Shown: one piece after another, positions 42,385 to 52,100 of the stretch
Position numbering within the stretch: the first letter of the stretch is position 1
How the letters are laid out: each line of letters begins with the position of its first letter
NCBI GenBank assembly: GCA_002778195.1
Contig: PCDI01000003.1
Coordinates: 1,588,295-1,652,294, forward strand
Length of the DNA stretch: 64,000 nt
From: Raffaelea ambrosiae
Lineage: Eukaryota > Ascomycota > Sordariomycetes > Ophiostomatales > Ophiostomataceae
Direction: 5' to 3'
Translations under genes and position numbers: made by a program
Notes under the pieces: model-generated
Database searches by the model: none
What the model was told of the DNA's origin: nothing
Seen by the model: only the letters and a program-made list of their open reading frames with translations

Positions 42385-44619
42385 TCATGAAACACCACCC
42401 CCACTCAGCGCGGCAATGGCCTCGTCCCGAAACATCTCCGTGCTCGCCTTGGCCACCTCCAGGGGTGTCTGGCCGGCCTCGTTGCGCAGAGCCAGGTCGG
42501 CGCCCTGCGCGCGCAAGTAGGGAATGGCCTGCGCGACGGCCCACCAGTGGCGGCCCTCGGCGAGGCAGTGTAGGGCTGTGGCGCGGCCGGGGCGCGGTGC
42601 GCGGCTGTCAAACTCGTAGGGCATCTCCTCGAGGGCGGCCTCGGTCTCGGCCGTGGTGCGACTCTGTGCGTTGACATTGATGCGGCCAGTCTGGACAAGC
42701 AGGCGCACCACATCCATGTTCGGCAGGTCCCGCTGGCAGGCGAGGACCAAGAGGGGGTCATGGGGCTGGCCGCAGAACGGGTTTTGGACGAGGAGCATGT
42801 CCAGCGCAGCGTCGCCGTCGTCGCCGCCGCCGCCGCCGCCGGCCGCCTCGAGGAGCACGCTCGCCATCTCCGCATACCCCTCCGTGACCAGGTACCGCAA
42901 CAGATCGGCGGCCTCGTCGGTGCGGCGGGGTGTAGCACACAGTGGCACGGCGCGGCGGATCAGGCGGGCCAGGACGCCGTACTCGCGGCGGCGGAGCAGG
43001 CACTTGGCCGCCATGGCCGAGAAGCGCGAGGCAGGGTCGACAGCCCACATGTCGCGCGGCACAGCAGCGAGTACTTGCTCGTCGCGGGCGGCGGCGGCGG
43101 CGGCGTCGTCGTCGTCGCCGCCACCACCCGTTTGCACAGGCGCCCCCACCTCGGCGGAAAAGGCACGGAAGCACCGCAGCGTGTAGGCGTCCGCGTCCGC
43201 GCCGGTGTCCGCGCCGGTGTCCGCGCCGGTGTCCGCGCCGGTGTCCGCGCTGGTGTCCGCGCTGGTGTCGGGCGGGGGGCGCGCCGCCAGGGTGTGCACG
43301 CAGCGAGCGACATTCTGCAGCAACGCGGGTGTGTGGCCGGCCGCGCGGAAGACGTCGTGCAGCATGCGCAAGATCTCGTGCAGGCGCGTGGAGTCGTGGT
43401 TGAAGCGCGGCAGACCGCCGTTGTCCGCAAAGGCCGTGCTGGCGACGAAGTCGTCGGTGTCCCTGTCTTCGGTGCCGCCGGGTTCGGCAGCGGCGTCCGG
43501 GTCGGTCGCGCGGGCCTCGTCGGCCTCGTCGTTCAGCTCCGCGTCCAGCTCGGCGTCGGCTTCGCGGTAGAGCGGGTTGAGGAGGCGGCCAATCTCGACC
43601 CAGGGCCGCAGCGGGTCATGCAGGCGCACGCCGGCGGCGGCGTGGGCGTTCCAGCCAGGCACCGGCTCGATGAGGTAGCCGACGCCAGCAAACCAGTCGG
43701 CGGCGGTGGGCTGGCGGGAGTCCCGCCAGAGGCGAAGCTCGTCGCCAAACTCGGCGCAGGCGTCAATCACCGTCGCCCCGCCGCCGCCGCCGCCGCCCTG
43801 GCGGTCGTCGTCGTCCGCGGCGCACACGTCGGCGCCGGCGCCGGCGGCCAGCAGCAGGGCCACGGACTCGGGGCGCCCAGAGCGGCAGGCGTGGTGCAGG
43901 GGGGTGCGTCCGTCGTTGTCCCGGGCGTGCACGCTGCTGCTGCGGCCAGCGTCCGCGGGCGGGTGCGGCAGCGCCTCCAAGAGCATCCCCACGATGTTGG
44001 CCTGGCACGCACGGGCTGCTACGTGCAGGGGCGTCAGGCCCTCGGCGGTGGGCCGCTCCGGGTCGGCGCCAGCGGCGAGCAGGGCCTTGACCAGGTACTC
44101 GGAGACGGTGCAGGCGAGGTGAAGGGGTCGGATGCCGTGGGGGTCCGCGGCGTCGACATGGGCGCGGCGCAGGAACCAGGCGACGTAGTCGACAAACTCG
44201 GGCACCAGCTCGAGGTCGTACCAGGCCTTGCTACAGACGGCATGCAAGGGCGTGCGGCCGGCGTGGTTGGGCTGGTTGACGTCGAGGCCGCGAGCGGCCA
44301 GGGCGTCGAGAACGGCCGTGTCGATGCTGCCGTCCACGTTGTGGAAGGGGGTGTTTCCGTCCGCATCGACGTCGGCGTCGGCGGCGGCCGGCTCTGTGCG
44401 CGGCGACATGGGGGGCGGTTCGGCACGCGAGGAAAAGGCGCGCGGTATGCGGATGCGGGCCCCGTGCGGTCGGCGAGGATGGGGGCAGGCCAAGCGGATG
44501 CGGCGCTGCGGGCGAGTCTTTGTCAGCCGCGCCCCGGCCCAGGTTTTATACGGCGCGTCGTGCGCGCGAAGCCACAGGCCACCGGACCTCCCTGCGCTGA
44601 TGGCCCTCGTTGCCAGCAT
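42385..44619 (-). CDS. Ankyrin-repeat protein
   Basis: Single exon. Two starts are possible: the ATG at 44619 (744 residues, with a basic, Arg-rich leader that could be a mitochondrial-type presequence) or the ATG at 44409 (MSPRTEPAAADADV, 674 residues). Ankyrin repeats are clear in the first half: NHAGRTPLHAVCSKAW, PHGIRPLHLACTVSEYLV, AEGLTPLHVAARACQAN and DNDGRTPLHHACRSGRPE. Single repeats are near the C-terminus (GRATALHCLAEG, NEAGQTPLEVAKAS). The middle is acidic and low-complexity, including a SADT/GADT repeat encoded by a DNA minisatellite and Gly/Asp runs. Such proteins are protein-interaction scaffolds; partners are unknown. Confidence 0.85.
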   Translation of the reverse strand: MLATRAISAGRSGGLWLRAHDAPYKTWAGARLTKTRPQRRIRLACPHPRRPHGARIRIPRAFSSRAEPPPMSPRTEPAAADADVDADGNTPFHNVDGSIDTAVLDALAARGLDVNQPNHAGRTPLHAVCSKAWYDLELVPEFVDYVAWFLRRAHVDAADPHGIRPLHLACTVSEYLVKALLAAGADPERPTAEGLTPLHVAARACQANIVGMLLEALPHPPADAGRSSSVHARDNDGRTPLHHACRSGRPESVALLLAAGAGADVCAADDDDRQGGGGGGGATVIDACAEFGDELRLWRDSRQPTAADWFAGVGYLIEPVPGWNAHAAAGVRLHDPLRPWVEIGRLLNPLYREADAELDAELNDEADEARATDPDAAAEPGGTEDRDTDDFVASTAFADNGGLPRFNHDSTRLHEILRMLHDVFRAAGHTPALLQNVARCVHTLAARPPPDTSADTSADTGADTGADTGADTGADADAYTLRCFRAFSAEVGAPVQTGGGGDDDDAAAAAARDEQVLAAVPRDMWAVDPASRFSAMAAKCLLRRREYGVLARLIRRAVPLCATPRRTDEAADLLRYLVTEGYAEMASVLLEAAGGGGGGDDGDAALDMLLVQNPFCGQPHDPLLVLACQRDLPNMDVVRLLVQTGRINVNAQSRTTAETEAALEEMPYEFDSRAPRPGRATALHCLAEGRHWWAVAQAIPYLRAQGADLALRNEAGQTPLEVAKASTEMFRDEAIAALSGGGVS
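43193..43269. repeat. 12-bp coding minisatellite in the ankyrin gene
   Basis: About five to six copies of GTGTCCGCGCCG (plus-strand view) encode four-residue units SADT/GADT/GADA in the ankyrin protein. Unit differences are mostly single substitutions. Copy number is likely polymorphic. Confidence 0.8.
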
Positions 44620-45079
44620 GGGGCCTCGCTGCCGAGGTATTTCCTAGTGATGGGGCAGCCAATTTCCGACCGCCTAGTGGGCGTCCCAGTGGTCCCGGAC
44701 AGCCAGTGGGCTGATCTTATATTTGTGCGCAAAGCTTGGATGCAGTGGGGCGATGTACCAGGCGGAGTCGAGTCAAGCTTAAGACAAACAAGCCTTTGCT
44801 CTCGCACTGTCAATCGTGTCGACGACGAGGGATTTGTGGGATGAAAGTCGGCCCGTTCAGGGGGCCCTACTACAGACTTCTCCCCACAAGCCTCGGGGAA
44901 TGGAGGAACACGATGCCACCTTGCAGGAAGAAGAGAAGAAGAAAGAGAAGCAAATTAAAGGGGGGCGGGAGGTAGAGCACATGACACTTTATGCTTAACC
45001 TCCTAATTGATCGACTAACTATGCATATTCCAACAAGCCCTACTTTAGTGCTAGTACACACACACACAACATCACGAAT
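44620..45079. other. Intergenic
   Basis: Upstream region of the ankyrin gene and downstream flank of the secreted protein gene. It holds an A/G-rich stretch at 44925-44960 and a short CA run at 45056-45068; no gene. Confidence 0.35.
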
Positions 45080-46051
45080 TCAGAAACGAAATTTACAGCC
45101 CACTCTTGCTCCTGCCATCATAGACGCCCGCAGTGGAGGCATGTGCCTTTTCGCCATGATGTTACTGATCATATACTGCTTGATGGCCTTGTTCAAGGCC
45201 TTGTCGTCCTTGTCCGGGTTGAGCAGCTCAAACTGGATGTTAAAGCCAGCACGGATGTAGTAGAGCGTAGTCGAGGGCTTGTAGCCGAGCATTCTCGTCA
45301 CCGCAGGAATGCGGAATCTCTCCACGTCCATCATGCGCAGCTCGGCCGCAGACTGGATAGCGTCCTTGGCAAGAGACATAATCAGCTGTTGTATTTCGGT
45401 GAACTGAGTGGTCCCGAGTAAATTCTGCAGCTCGAAGATCCTCTGACCCATGTATTTCAACGCCTTGACGTAGCTTTTCGACTGCTCGCCAGGACACAGA
45501 GCAGCGGGCGACATAAAGCCGGACAGGCACTGGCGCTGGGGGGGCTGGGCGGTGCCTGTGCTGCAGCGGGCCGCCGCGAGAGCAAGGCTGAGTTCGCCCA
45601 CACTGTGGTCCTCCAAGAGATTGTCTAGAATGCCGTTCCAATTTTCGATGCCAGTCGGCTCTGCACGTGTGCGTGGGCCATTGTTGTCGGACCAGATGAA
45701 CAACAGGAACTCAAAAAATGTGCAGCGGCCGTTCGCACGCGAGCCGGAGCAGCCAGGAGCGATAGTGTACTGGGGTAACTGGCCTGACGGCACGAACACC
45801 TCCTCGGCGAGGTAGACCATGTAGTAGAAGATGCTGGGGGCAGGACAAAGTCAGCGGGAGTGGCGGGAAAGCAAGAGGGCCCGAGGGGAAAGAGAGGGAA
45901 TGAGGAGGGAGAGAAACGAGCCCAAACAACAACATCAAGACAGCAACAACCTCCCAACCTACCGCTCAGCTTCGTGCGAGGGACCTGCCGCTGCCACTAT
46001 GGCAGCGTGGCCGAGGAGGGCGACAAAGATCCAGCGGAACCAGGCCTTCAT
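45080..46051 (-). CDS. Secreted protein of unknown function, divergent from the killer-toxin-like chitinase
   Basis: Two exons, 46051-45963 and 45833-45080 (intron 129 bp, acceptor CCCCCAG), 280 residues. The N-terminus is a classic signal peptide (WIFVALLGHAAIVAAAG). The mature protein starts near GPSHEAER and continues IFYYMVYLAEEVFVPSGQ. It has about six cysteines, a WSDNNGPRTRAE loop, a helical middle (MGQRIFELQNLL; EIQQLIMSLAKDAIQSAAEL) and a basic C-terminus ending VGCKFRF. I recognise no Pfam family. It lies head to head with a 1,322-residue zymocin-alpha/beta-like chitinase, with 770 bp between the ATGs. Co-expression, and a role as partner or cargo of that chitinase, is a hypothesis from position only. 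Confidence 0.75.
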
Positions 46052-46823
46052 GATGGCGCAACGTGGGAGAGTGAGAGAGGAGACGAGGATCAGACGGATG
46101 ACCGACGCAGACAAGAGCTCGCGAGAAGGCGGCAGAGACACGCTCGGGGAAGCCTGGTATTAATGTTGGACCGGTGTCGGACGACAAGAACGCTGGCAGA
46201 TCACCACATGGGCGAACGCAGAAGGCTTTTTTCTTTCTCCCCATCTACGACACTCGGCCCCTTGGCCCGTGGTACCGGCTGTAAACCGACCATCAGCCGA
46301 TATTCTCACGGGCTGTCGCTCTTGCCGCGTCTCTTGCGCCTCTTCTTTTTTTTGTTCTTTTCCTTTTCGGTCCTATTGAAACCGAACTATCTCTCACCCG
46401 TGTGCGCTATCGAGCAATGCAGAGGATCGTCACGGAGCAATGAAATCTTCTCTCTGCATTGTAAAATTGCGCCCAGTAGAAGTACTACCTCGACTACTGC
46501 ACTAACACGGAAAAACGGGGACGCCCCGTTAGGGTTCATGGTTGTGACGACACTTGTCGAGCAGCCCGGGCATTCCGTGAAGGCAATGTCGTACGAGGAG
46601 TTGCTTCAGGCTAGGGAGAAGTCCGCGTCCCTCATGTTTGTTCCCGTCTATTTGTGGTTGTTATTGGTCATTTGAATTCCTTTTGGACAACCTTATAGAG
46701 TCGTCGAGGAGTCTCCCATGGTATTTACAGATGTCGTCGCTCCCGTTCCCATTCGCCGTTCCCCCTCTCTCACCACAAAGAGCAACGCCTTAGGATCGCT
46801 TGGGACTGCTCTCTCTTGACATC
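46052..46823. promoter_or_regulatory. Divergent promoter between the secreted protein and the chitinase
   Basis: This 770-bp region has no supported gene and contains two opposite promoters. Low-complexity T/C sequence at 46340-46370. No individual site is claimed. Confidence 0.4.
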
Positions 46824-49800
46824 ATGAAAGCCACGTGGGCAGCCTTTGCGGCCTCCTTGGCCTCTGCCGTTGCGCGGGCCGAGGCCGGCCTGGTCTCCGC
46901 CTGCCCGGCGGAGTGCAGCGACGGCGGCAATGGCAGAGACGGCAGCCGCTCCTGGACGGCCATGGACAATGTCGCGCGCCTGGCAGACTGCCAAAAGCCC
47001 ATGCTGCTGGACTTGGGCAGCGCCCATGAAATAGACGCCCAGCCAGACTCTCACAGCGAATTGCGCGCCTGCACGCTGCCGCCCGCGGCTCCGTTGGCGC
47101 GACGGGACGACGATGCAGCCAACGTGACGCTTTGCAACAGCGAGGCCACCGCGACGAGTGTTGGTCTCGAAGTGGCCACCGCCGGGGACGGTTCCAACCT
47201 GACGTGGGTGACGGCCGATGCCTTGGCGCAGGTGGGCGCCTACATGAGCACCAGCTGCAGCCTGCAGCAGACCTTCTCCTACGGCTCCGGTGCCATCGTC
47301 GGCCTGTTCTCCGGTTCCGCCATCGACAACGGCGGAACGGCCGAAGCGGTGCTCGCCGCGGCCGTGGCCATCGCCAACAACTCGCAGACGGGCTCGCCCG
47401 AATCCTTCTTTTTGCAGCGCTGTGTCCGCAACGCATCGTCGCCCTCCTCGCGCAACACGTTCGGCGTTGCTGTGACGAACGGCGGCAATTTCAGCTGGGT
47501 CCGGGCCGCCGTGCAGGCCTGGCGTGCCGGCGAGTGTCTCGAAACGAGCACCTTCCCCGCCAGCCTCGGCGAGGTCAACACCACCGGCTACCGCCCCCGC
47601 GTTTCCGTCTGGGAGTACTCCCACCCGGCGGCGACGCTGGCGAACGTGACGGGCCCGGGCAATGCCACAGCGCGCGTGTCCACAGCTGCGCGCTCTCTCG
47701 CCACAGCGGCCGAGCTGCTCGGCAAGCGCGCCGCCTGCACGACAGCGACGGTGGCGTCGGGCGACTCGTGCGCGTCGCTGGCCACCACGTGCGGCATCAC
47801 GGCGGCCCAGTTCACGCAGTACAACGACGACCCCGACCTCTGCTCGACGCTGGTGCCCGGCGAGCGCGTCTGCTGCTCGGCGGGCACGCTGCCCGACGTG
47901 ACGCCCAAGGAAAACAGCAACGGGACCTGCTCCGTCTACACGGTGGCCCGCGGGGACTCGTGCTCGTCCATCGGCGCCGTCTACGACCTCACGGTCAAGG
48001 AAATCGAGACGTTCAACAACGGCACCACCTGGGGCTGGAACGGCTGCAACGCCCTGCAGGCCGGCCTCAGCATCTGCCTCAGCAAGGGCTCCCCGCCGAT
48101 GCCCAACGCGGTCGAGAGCGCCGAGTGCGGGCCGCTGGTGCCGGGCACCGAGCAGCCGACCAACGGCACCGCCCTGGCCGACCTCAACCCGTGCCCGCTC
48201 AACGCTTGCTGCGACATGTGGGGCCAGTGCGGCATCACCCCCGACTACTGCACCAACCACACGGGCCCGGCGGGCAACCCCGGCACGGCGCCGGCGGGCG
48301 AGAACGGCTGCATCTCCAACTGCGGCACCGACATTGTCAACAACGACCAGGCGCCGGTCGACTTTATCCGCGTGGGCTACTACGAGTCCTGGAACTGGGA
48401 CCGGCCCTGCCTCAACATGCGCGCGTCCGAGATCGACACAGCCCAGTACACGCACGTGCACTGGGGCTTTGCCACCATCGGCGACGGCTTCACCGTCGTG
48501 ATCAACGACACGTACGGCCAGTGGGCCGACTTCAAGGCGCTCTCCGCCCGCCGCATTGTCTCCCTGGGCGGCTGGGGCTACTCGACCGGCGCCAGCACCT
48601 ACGACCAGCTGCGGCAGGCCATGAAGCCCGCGAACGCGGCCACGTTTGCCAAGAACATTATCCAGTTCCTCGAGGACGAAGAGATCGACGGCGTCGACTT
48701 TGACTGGGAATACCCCGGCGCGCCGGACATCCCGGGCATCCCCGCGGGTCTGGCCTCGGACGGGCCCAACTACTTTACCTTTCTGGGCACGCTGCGCGGC
48801 CACCTGGGTCACGGGACCAACAAGACGCTCTCGTTTGCCGCGCCTGCGTCTTTTTGGTACCTCAAGAGCTTCCCCATCAAGAAGATGGCCGAAGAGGCCG
48901 ACTACGTCGTGTACATGACGTACGACCTGCACGGCCAGTGGGACTACGGCAACGCCTACGCGCAGGACGGCTGCCCCACGGGCAACTGCCTGCGCAGCCA
49001 CGTCAACCTGACCGAGACCCTGTACGCCCTCGCGATGATCACCAAGGCGGGCGTGCCGGCCAACCGGATCACCGTCGGCGTGTCGAGCTACGGGCGCTCC
49101 TTTGGCATGGCCGACCCCTCGTGCACGGGGCCGCAGTGCTTCTTCACGGGCTCCAACACGTCGTCGACGGCCGCCCTGGGCGTGTGCACACAGACAGGCG
49201 GCTACATTGCCAACGCCGAGCTGCTGGACTACGTGTACGCCAACACGTCTGGCCGGAGCTGGTACGACAGCACGACCGACAGCAACTACCTCTTGTACAA
49301 CGGGAGCAGCTGGGCCGCGTACATGACGGACGAGGTCAAGGCGAGCCGCCGCGCGCGCTACCAGGACCTCCACTTTGCCGGGACCGTCGACTGGGCCGTG
49401 GACCTGGCCGACTGGGGCAGCTACGACGGCGAGCCGTCGGGCACCGGCAACTGCACCGGCACCGACGCGGACGTGGACAACCCCGACTGCCCCGACGACC
49501 CCTCGGACGAGTCCGTGGTCGTGTGCGACGCCGACGTGGCGTCGCTCGACGACCTGTCCGACGCCGACATGGCGGCGTGGCCCGATGACTGCGCCGGGCA
49601 GTATCTGCTGCAGGCCCTGGGCGTGCTGCTGGCCGACGCGCAGCAAAACCTGACCGCCCTCCTGCGCGACGGCTACGACGACAAGTTCCAGGTGTACGCC
49701 AAGGCGGTGGCCGACAGCGCCCGCACGCAGGTGCACGACTTTGTGCTGGCCCACGGCAGCGCCTACTTCACCTGCACCGTCACGGAGCTGCGCATGTGCT

Positions 49801-50792
49801 GCGACGCCTGCCGGGGCGAGAAGGCGCTGAGCGACAGCTACTGCGACTACTGCTTCGACGGCACGTGCTACACGCACGCCAAGCGCGGCGACTACAACCC
49901 GCTCAACAACCGGAAGCTGATCACGTCGTATGCCAACGAGACGGAGCCGTGCCCGCCCGACTATTCGGCCCGCGGCTACGGGCCCGACGACCCGTACGAG
50001 CAGACCGTCTACTGGACGCTGGTGAGCAGCAAGGCCGACGATTTCTACGCCGACCTGCTCAACGCCACCGGCATCCCCAAGGACAAGATCGGCTTCGGCC
50101 TCTACACGGACTCCGACACGTGCGGCGGCACCGGCCACACGCCCGGCGACGGCGCCGCCTGCTGGAACACGGGCTACGAGTTCGGCGCCCCCGTGCCCCG
50201 CGGCTACAGCGCCGCCGACGTCACCAACCCCAAGGACCTCGCGCAGAAGGGCCTCAACAACAGCGCCGACCTGCCCGGCCAGATCGGCGACGCCGTCGCC
50301 CGCCTGGCCGGCCTCGCCTATCTGGGCAACGACCTGGACCTCGTCGACGCCGTCAGCCTGCCCATCATGATGATCGTGCAAGGCGTCGAGAGCATGTCGG
50401 TCGTCGTCCAGACCGCGGACAAGATCGAGGAGGAGGAGCGCAAGGCCCTGATCCTGGCCTTTATCAGCGCCATTCTCTTTTTCGTCCCCATTGCCGGCGA
50501 GGTCGTCGGCGCCGTGGCCGACATAGCCGACATTGTCGCCGTCATCGACGTGCTCGGCGCCGCCGGCAATGCCGCCATGGACATCTACACCCTTGTCGAC
50601 GACCCGGCCAACGCCCCCCTCGCCATCGTCGACCTGATCATGGCCCCGCTCGCCCTGGCCGACGTCGCCGTCGTCGCCAAGGCCGCCAAGATCCAGCGCG
50701 GCATGTCCGCCGACGACCTGGCCAAGCTGGGCACCCGCGTCGGCGAGCGCATGAGCAAGGTCACCTCCGTCACCGGCAAATGTTTCGCATAG
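46824..50792 (+). CDS. Killer-toxin-like (subgroup C) chitinase: LysM-LysM-CBM18-GH18
   Basis: Single exon, 1,322 residues from the ATG of MKATWAAFAASLASAVARAEA, a signal peptide. An N-terminal region of about 300 residues (killer-toxin alpha-like) is followed by LysM 1 (TATVASGDSCASLATTCGI, about 305-357), LysM 2 (YTVARGDSCSSIGAVYDL, about 369-426), a chitin-binding type 1 knot (NACCDMWGQCGITPDYC, about 460-478) and the GH18 barrel (about 511-872). The barrel holds the catalytic motif DGVDFDWE with the acid Glu at about 629. A long C-terminal part has a Cys-rich segment (CTVTELRMCCDACRGE), a hydrophobic segment (LILAFISAILFFVPIAGEV) and the common ending KVTSVTGKC. The layout matches fungal subgroup C chitinases, related to the Kluyveromyces zymocin alpha/beta subunit, which binds and cuts chitin on target cell walls. 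Confidence 0.93.
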   Translation: MKATWAAFAASLASAVARAEAGLVSACPAECSDGGNGRDGSRSWTAMDNVARLADCQKPMLLDLGSAHEIDAQPDSHSELRACTLPPAAPLARRDDDAANVTLCNSEATATSVGLEVATAGDGSNLTWVTADALAQVGAYMSTSCSLQQTFSYGSGAIVGLFSGSAIDNGGTAEAVLAAAVAIANNSQTGSPESFFLQRCVRNASSPSSRNTFGVAVTNGGNFSWVRAAVQAWRAGECLETSTFPASLGEVNTTGYRPRVSVWEYSHPAATLANVTGPGNATARVSTAARSLATAAELLGKRAACTTATVASGDSCASLATTCGITAAQFTQYNDDPDLCSTLVPGERVCCSAGTLPDVTPKENSNGTCSVYTVARGDSCSSIGAVYDLTVKEIETFNNGTTWGWNGCNALQAGLSICLSKGSPPMPNAVESAECGPLVPGTEQPTNGTALADLNPCPLNACCDMWGQCGITPDYCTNHTGPAGNPGTAPAGENGCISNCGTDIVNNDQAPVDFIRVGYYESWNWDRPCLNMRASEIDTAQYTHVHWGFATIGDGFTVVINDTYGQWADFKALSARRIVSLGGWGYSTGASTYDQLRQAMKPANAATFAKNIIQFLEDEEIDGVDFDWEYPGAPDIPGIPAGLASDGPNYFTFLGTLRGHLGHGTNKTLSFAAPASFWYLKSFPIKKMAEEADYVVYMTYDLHGQWDYGNAYAQDGCPTGNCLRSHVNLTETLYALAMITKAGVPANRITVGVSSYGRSFGMADPSCTGPQCFFTGSNTSSTAALGVCTQTGGYIANAELLDYVYANTSGRSWYDSTTDSNYLLYNGSSWAAYMTDEVKASRRARYQDLHFAGTVDWAVDLADWGSYDGEPSGTGNCTGTDADVDNPDCPDDPSDESVVVCDADVASLDDLSDADMAAWPDDCAGQYLLQALGVLLADAQQNLTALLRDGYDDKFQVYAKAVADSARTQVHDFVLAHGSAYFTCTVTELRMCCDACRGEKALSDSYCDYCFDGTCYTHAKRGDYNPLNNRKLITSYANETEPCPPDYSARGYGPDDPYEQTVYWTLVSSKADDFYADLLNATGIPKDKIGFGLYTDSDTCGGTGHTPGDGAACWNTGYEFGAPVPRGYSAADVTNPKDLAQKGLNNSADLPGQIGDAVARLAGLAYLGNDLDLVDAVSLPIMMIVQGVESMSVVVQTADKIEEEERKALILAFISAILFFVPIAGEVVGAVADIADIVAVIDVLGAAGNAAMDIYTLVDDPANAPLAIVDLIMAPLALADVAVVAKAAKIQRGMSADDLAKLGTRVGERMSKVTSVTGKCFA

Positions 50793-51301
50793 AGCGGCGG
50801 CCCCGACCGCCTCGGCCATTCTATATGTATACATAGATAGATGTGCGTTTCTGAGACAGACGTACAATATCAGCTGTTTTGTAGCCCACGTTCCTCTTTT
50901 TTTTTTTTGCCATAGGCCATGCTCCTTTGCATGTCACAGGCCACGGGCCGGCAACCTCTTGGCGGCTTGGTGGTGTCGACTCCGAAGTGCACAACTAGAT
51001 GAACATCTGATGGGTGTTGCTACGGCGTCAGATCCCAGTCGTCCCTTCTAGTGTAAATGAGACTTCCATGACCAGTCGCACCATCTCGTAGAAGCAAGGC
51101 TGTTCCGATCTGCGGTACACGTGGTGATACTTGTTGGTTGCTGGCTTTGCCTAGAATGCGTGCTCGGCCTATATCAACGTTGTAGACCAAGGCCATCGCT
51201 GACCAGAAGCTGCCAAGATATAGATGCAACGCGGCCCTCTCCTAGAAAACATGATTGGGTGGGGCAATAGCTGTTGCATTTTTTTTTTGCTTTTTATTCC
51301 A
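50793..51301. other. Intergenic with an unrecognised minus-strand ORF
   Basis: 3' flank of the chitinase. A 69-codon minus frame (51229-51020) ends RRDDWDLTP; it has no family and could be a separate small relic. Confidence 0.3.
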
Positions 51302-52100
51302 TTACGTCACCATGGGTGAATTTGGTCGATGGTCTGCCGATGATGTGGTTTGGAAACCCGTCTCCGAGTCGTTCTTCGTTGTAGCGTGATCGATCGATGA
51401 AATGGATAAGGGCAGGCCTAGGCGGGATATCCCATGCCGAAGAGAACGCACAATGGAGGCGGTATTGATACTGCTCTCTTCGAGGGTGAGAGTGGCCCTT
51501 TTCAGGCCAAACGTACGGGCACCGGTCTTGCCTATATCCACTTGCCCAGGGCGAATGCAGAGACGGGCCAGCCAGTCGTTCTCCATGCCCATCTGGACGA
51601 CCAGGCAGTTGGCGAGAGCTTTGGAAGTGGCATCACGCGCATTAGGGTATGGGTACTTGGACGTGTCATGCAGGCTACCGCCAGCGGCACTGCCAAAAGG
51701 CAAACTTCGCAGGATGGGCGGCCTTTCGGAGCAGGGGGCCGTGTGGCTTTGTACGGCAGCATGGCTGGAATGGCGTTGACCATACGAAGCTCCGCAAACT
51801 CCTGCAGAGGCACGTCCTCGATGGTGCTGAGCTGAGCGAGTCCGGTGCTAGAAATTGCGACCTCGACGTGTCAATTCCCTTGGGCTGGATGCCCTTGACG
51901 GAATCATGAGGATCCGTCTTGGAGGCGTTGTCGATCTTGGTGGTGATGACTTTGGTCCCTGAGCTTGTCAATTCCCTTGGCCTGGATGCCCTTGACAGAA
52001 TCATAGATGACGACTTTGGTCCCTGGGAGCCCCGGAGCTCTCGAATGGCAGCAATGATCGTGCTTCCTGGCTGCGCGACGTAGTGTCCCGGTCAGCAAAT
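51302..52100 (-). pseudogene. Short-chain dehydrogenase/reductase relic with an internal duplication
   Basis: Pieces of a fungal SDR resembling norsolorinic-acid-ketoreductase-like proteins are spread over all three minus frames. Around 52085-51870 are ARKHDHCCHS and GTKVITTKIDNASKTDPH with SVKGIQ(A/P)KGID (end of the Rossmann part). Around 51840-51750 is EDVPLQEFAELRMVN. From 51703 down are ATSKALANCLVVQMGMENDW (the active-site helix, with the Tyr of YxxSK replaced by Asp), RPGQVDIGKTGARTFGL and ATLTLEESS. The nucleotide-binding glycine motif is not found. A 38-bp block occurs twice 97 bp apart, duplicating SVKGIQxKGID. Frame changes, the missing Tyr and the duplication show this is not a functional enzyme. 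Confidence 0.6.
51870..52004. repeat. Direct duplication of 38 bp, 97 bp apart
   Basis: 51870-51907 and 51967-52004 share GTCAATTCCCTTGG..TGGATGCCCTTGAC.GAATCAT with about three mismatches. Both encode the same SDR segment on the minus strand, and a related GACTTTGGTCCCTG word follows or precedes each copy. Confidence 0.75.

Noticed and set aside
46770..50867. A 1,365-codon open frame antisense to the chitinase
   Set aside because: It is a low-complexity Gly/Val/His/Arg-rich shadow produced by GC-rich third positions; the sense strand has coherent LysM, CBM18 and GH18 domains.
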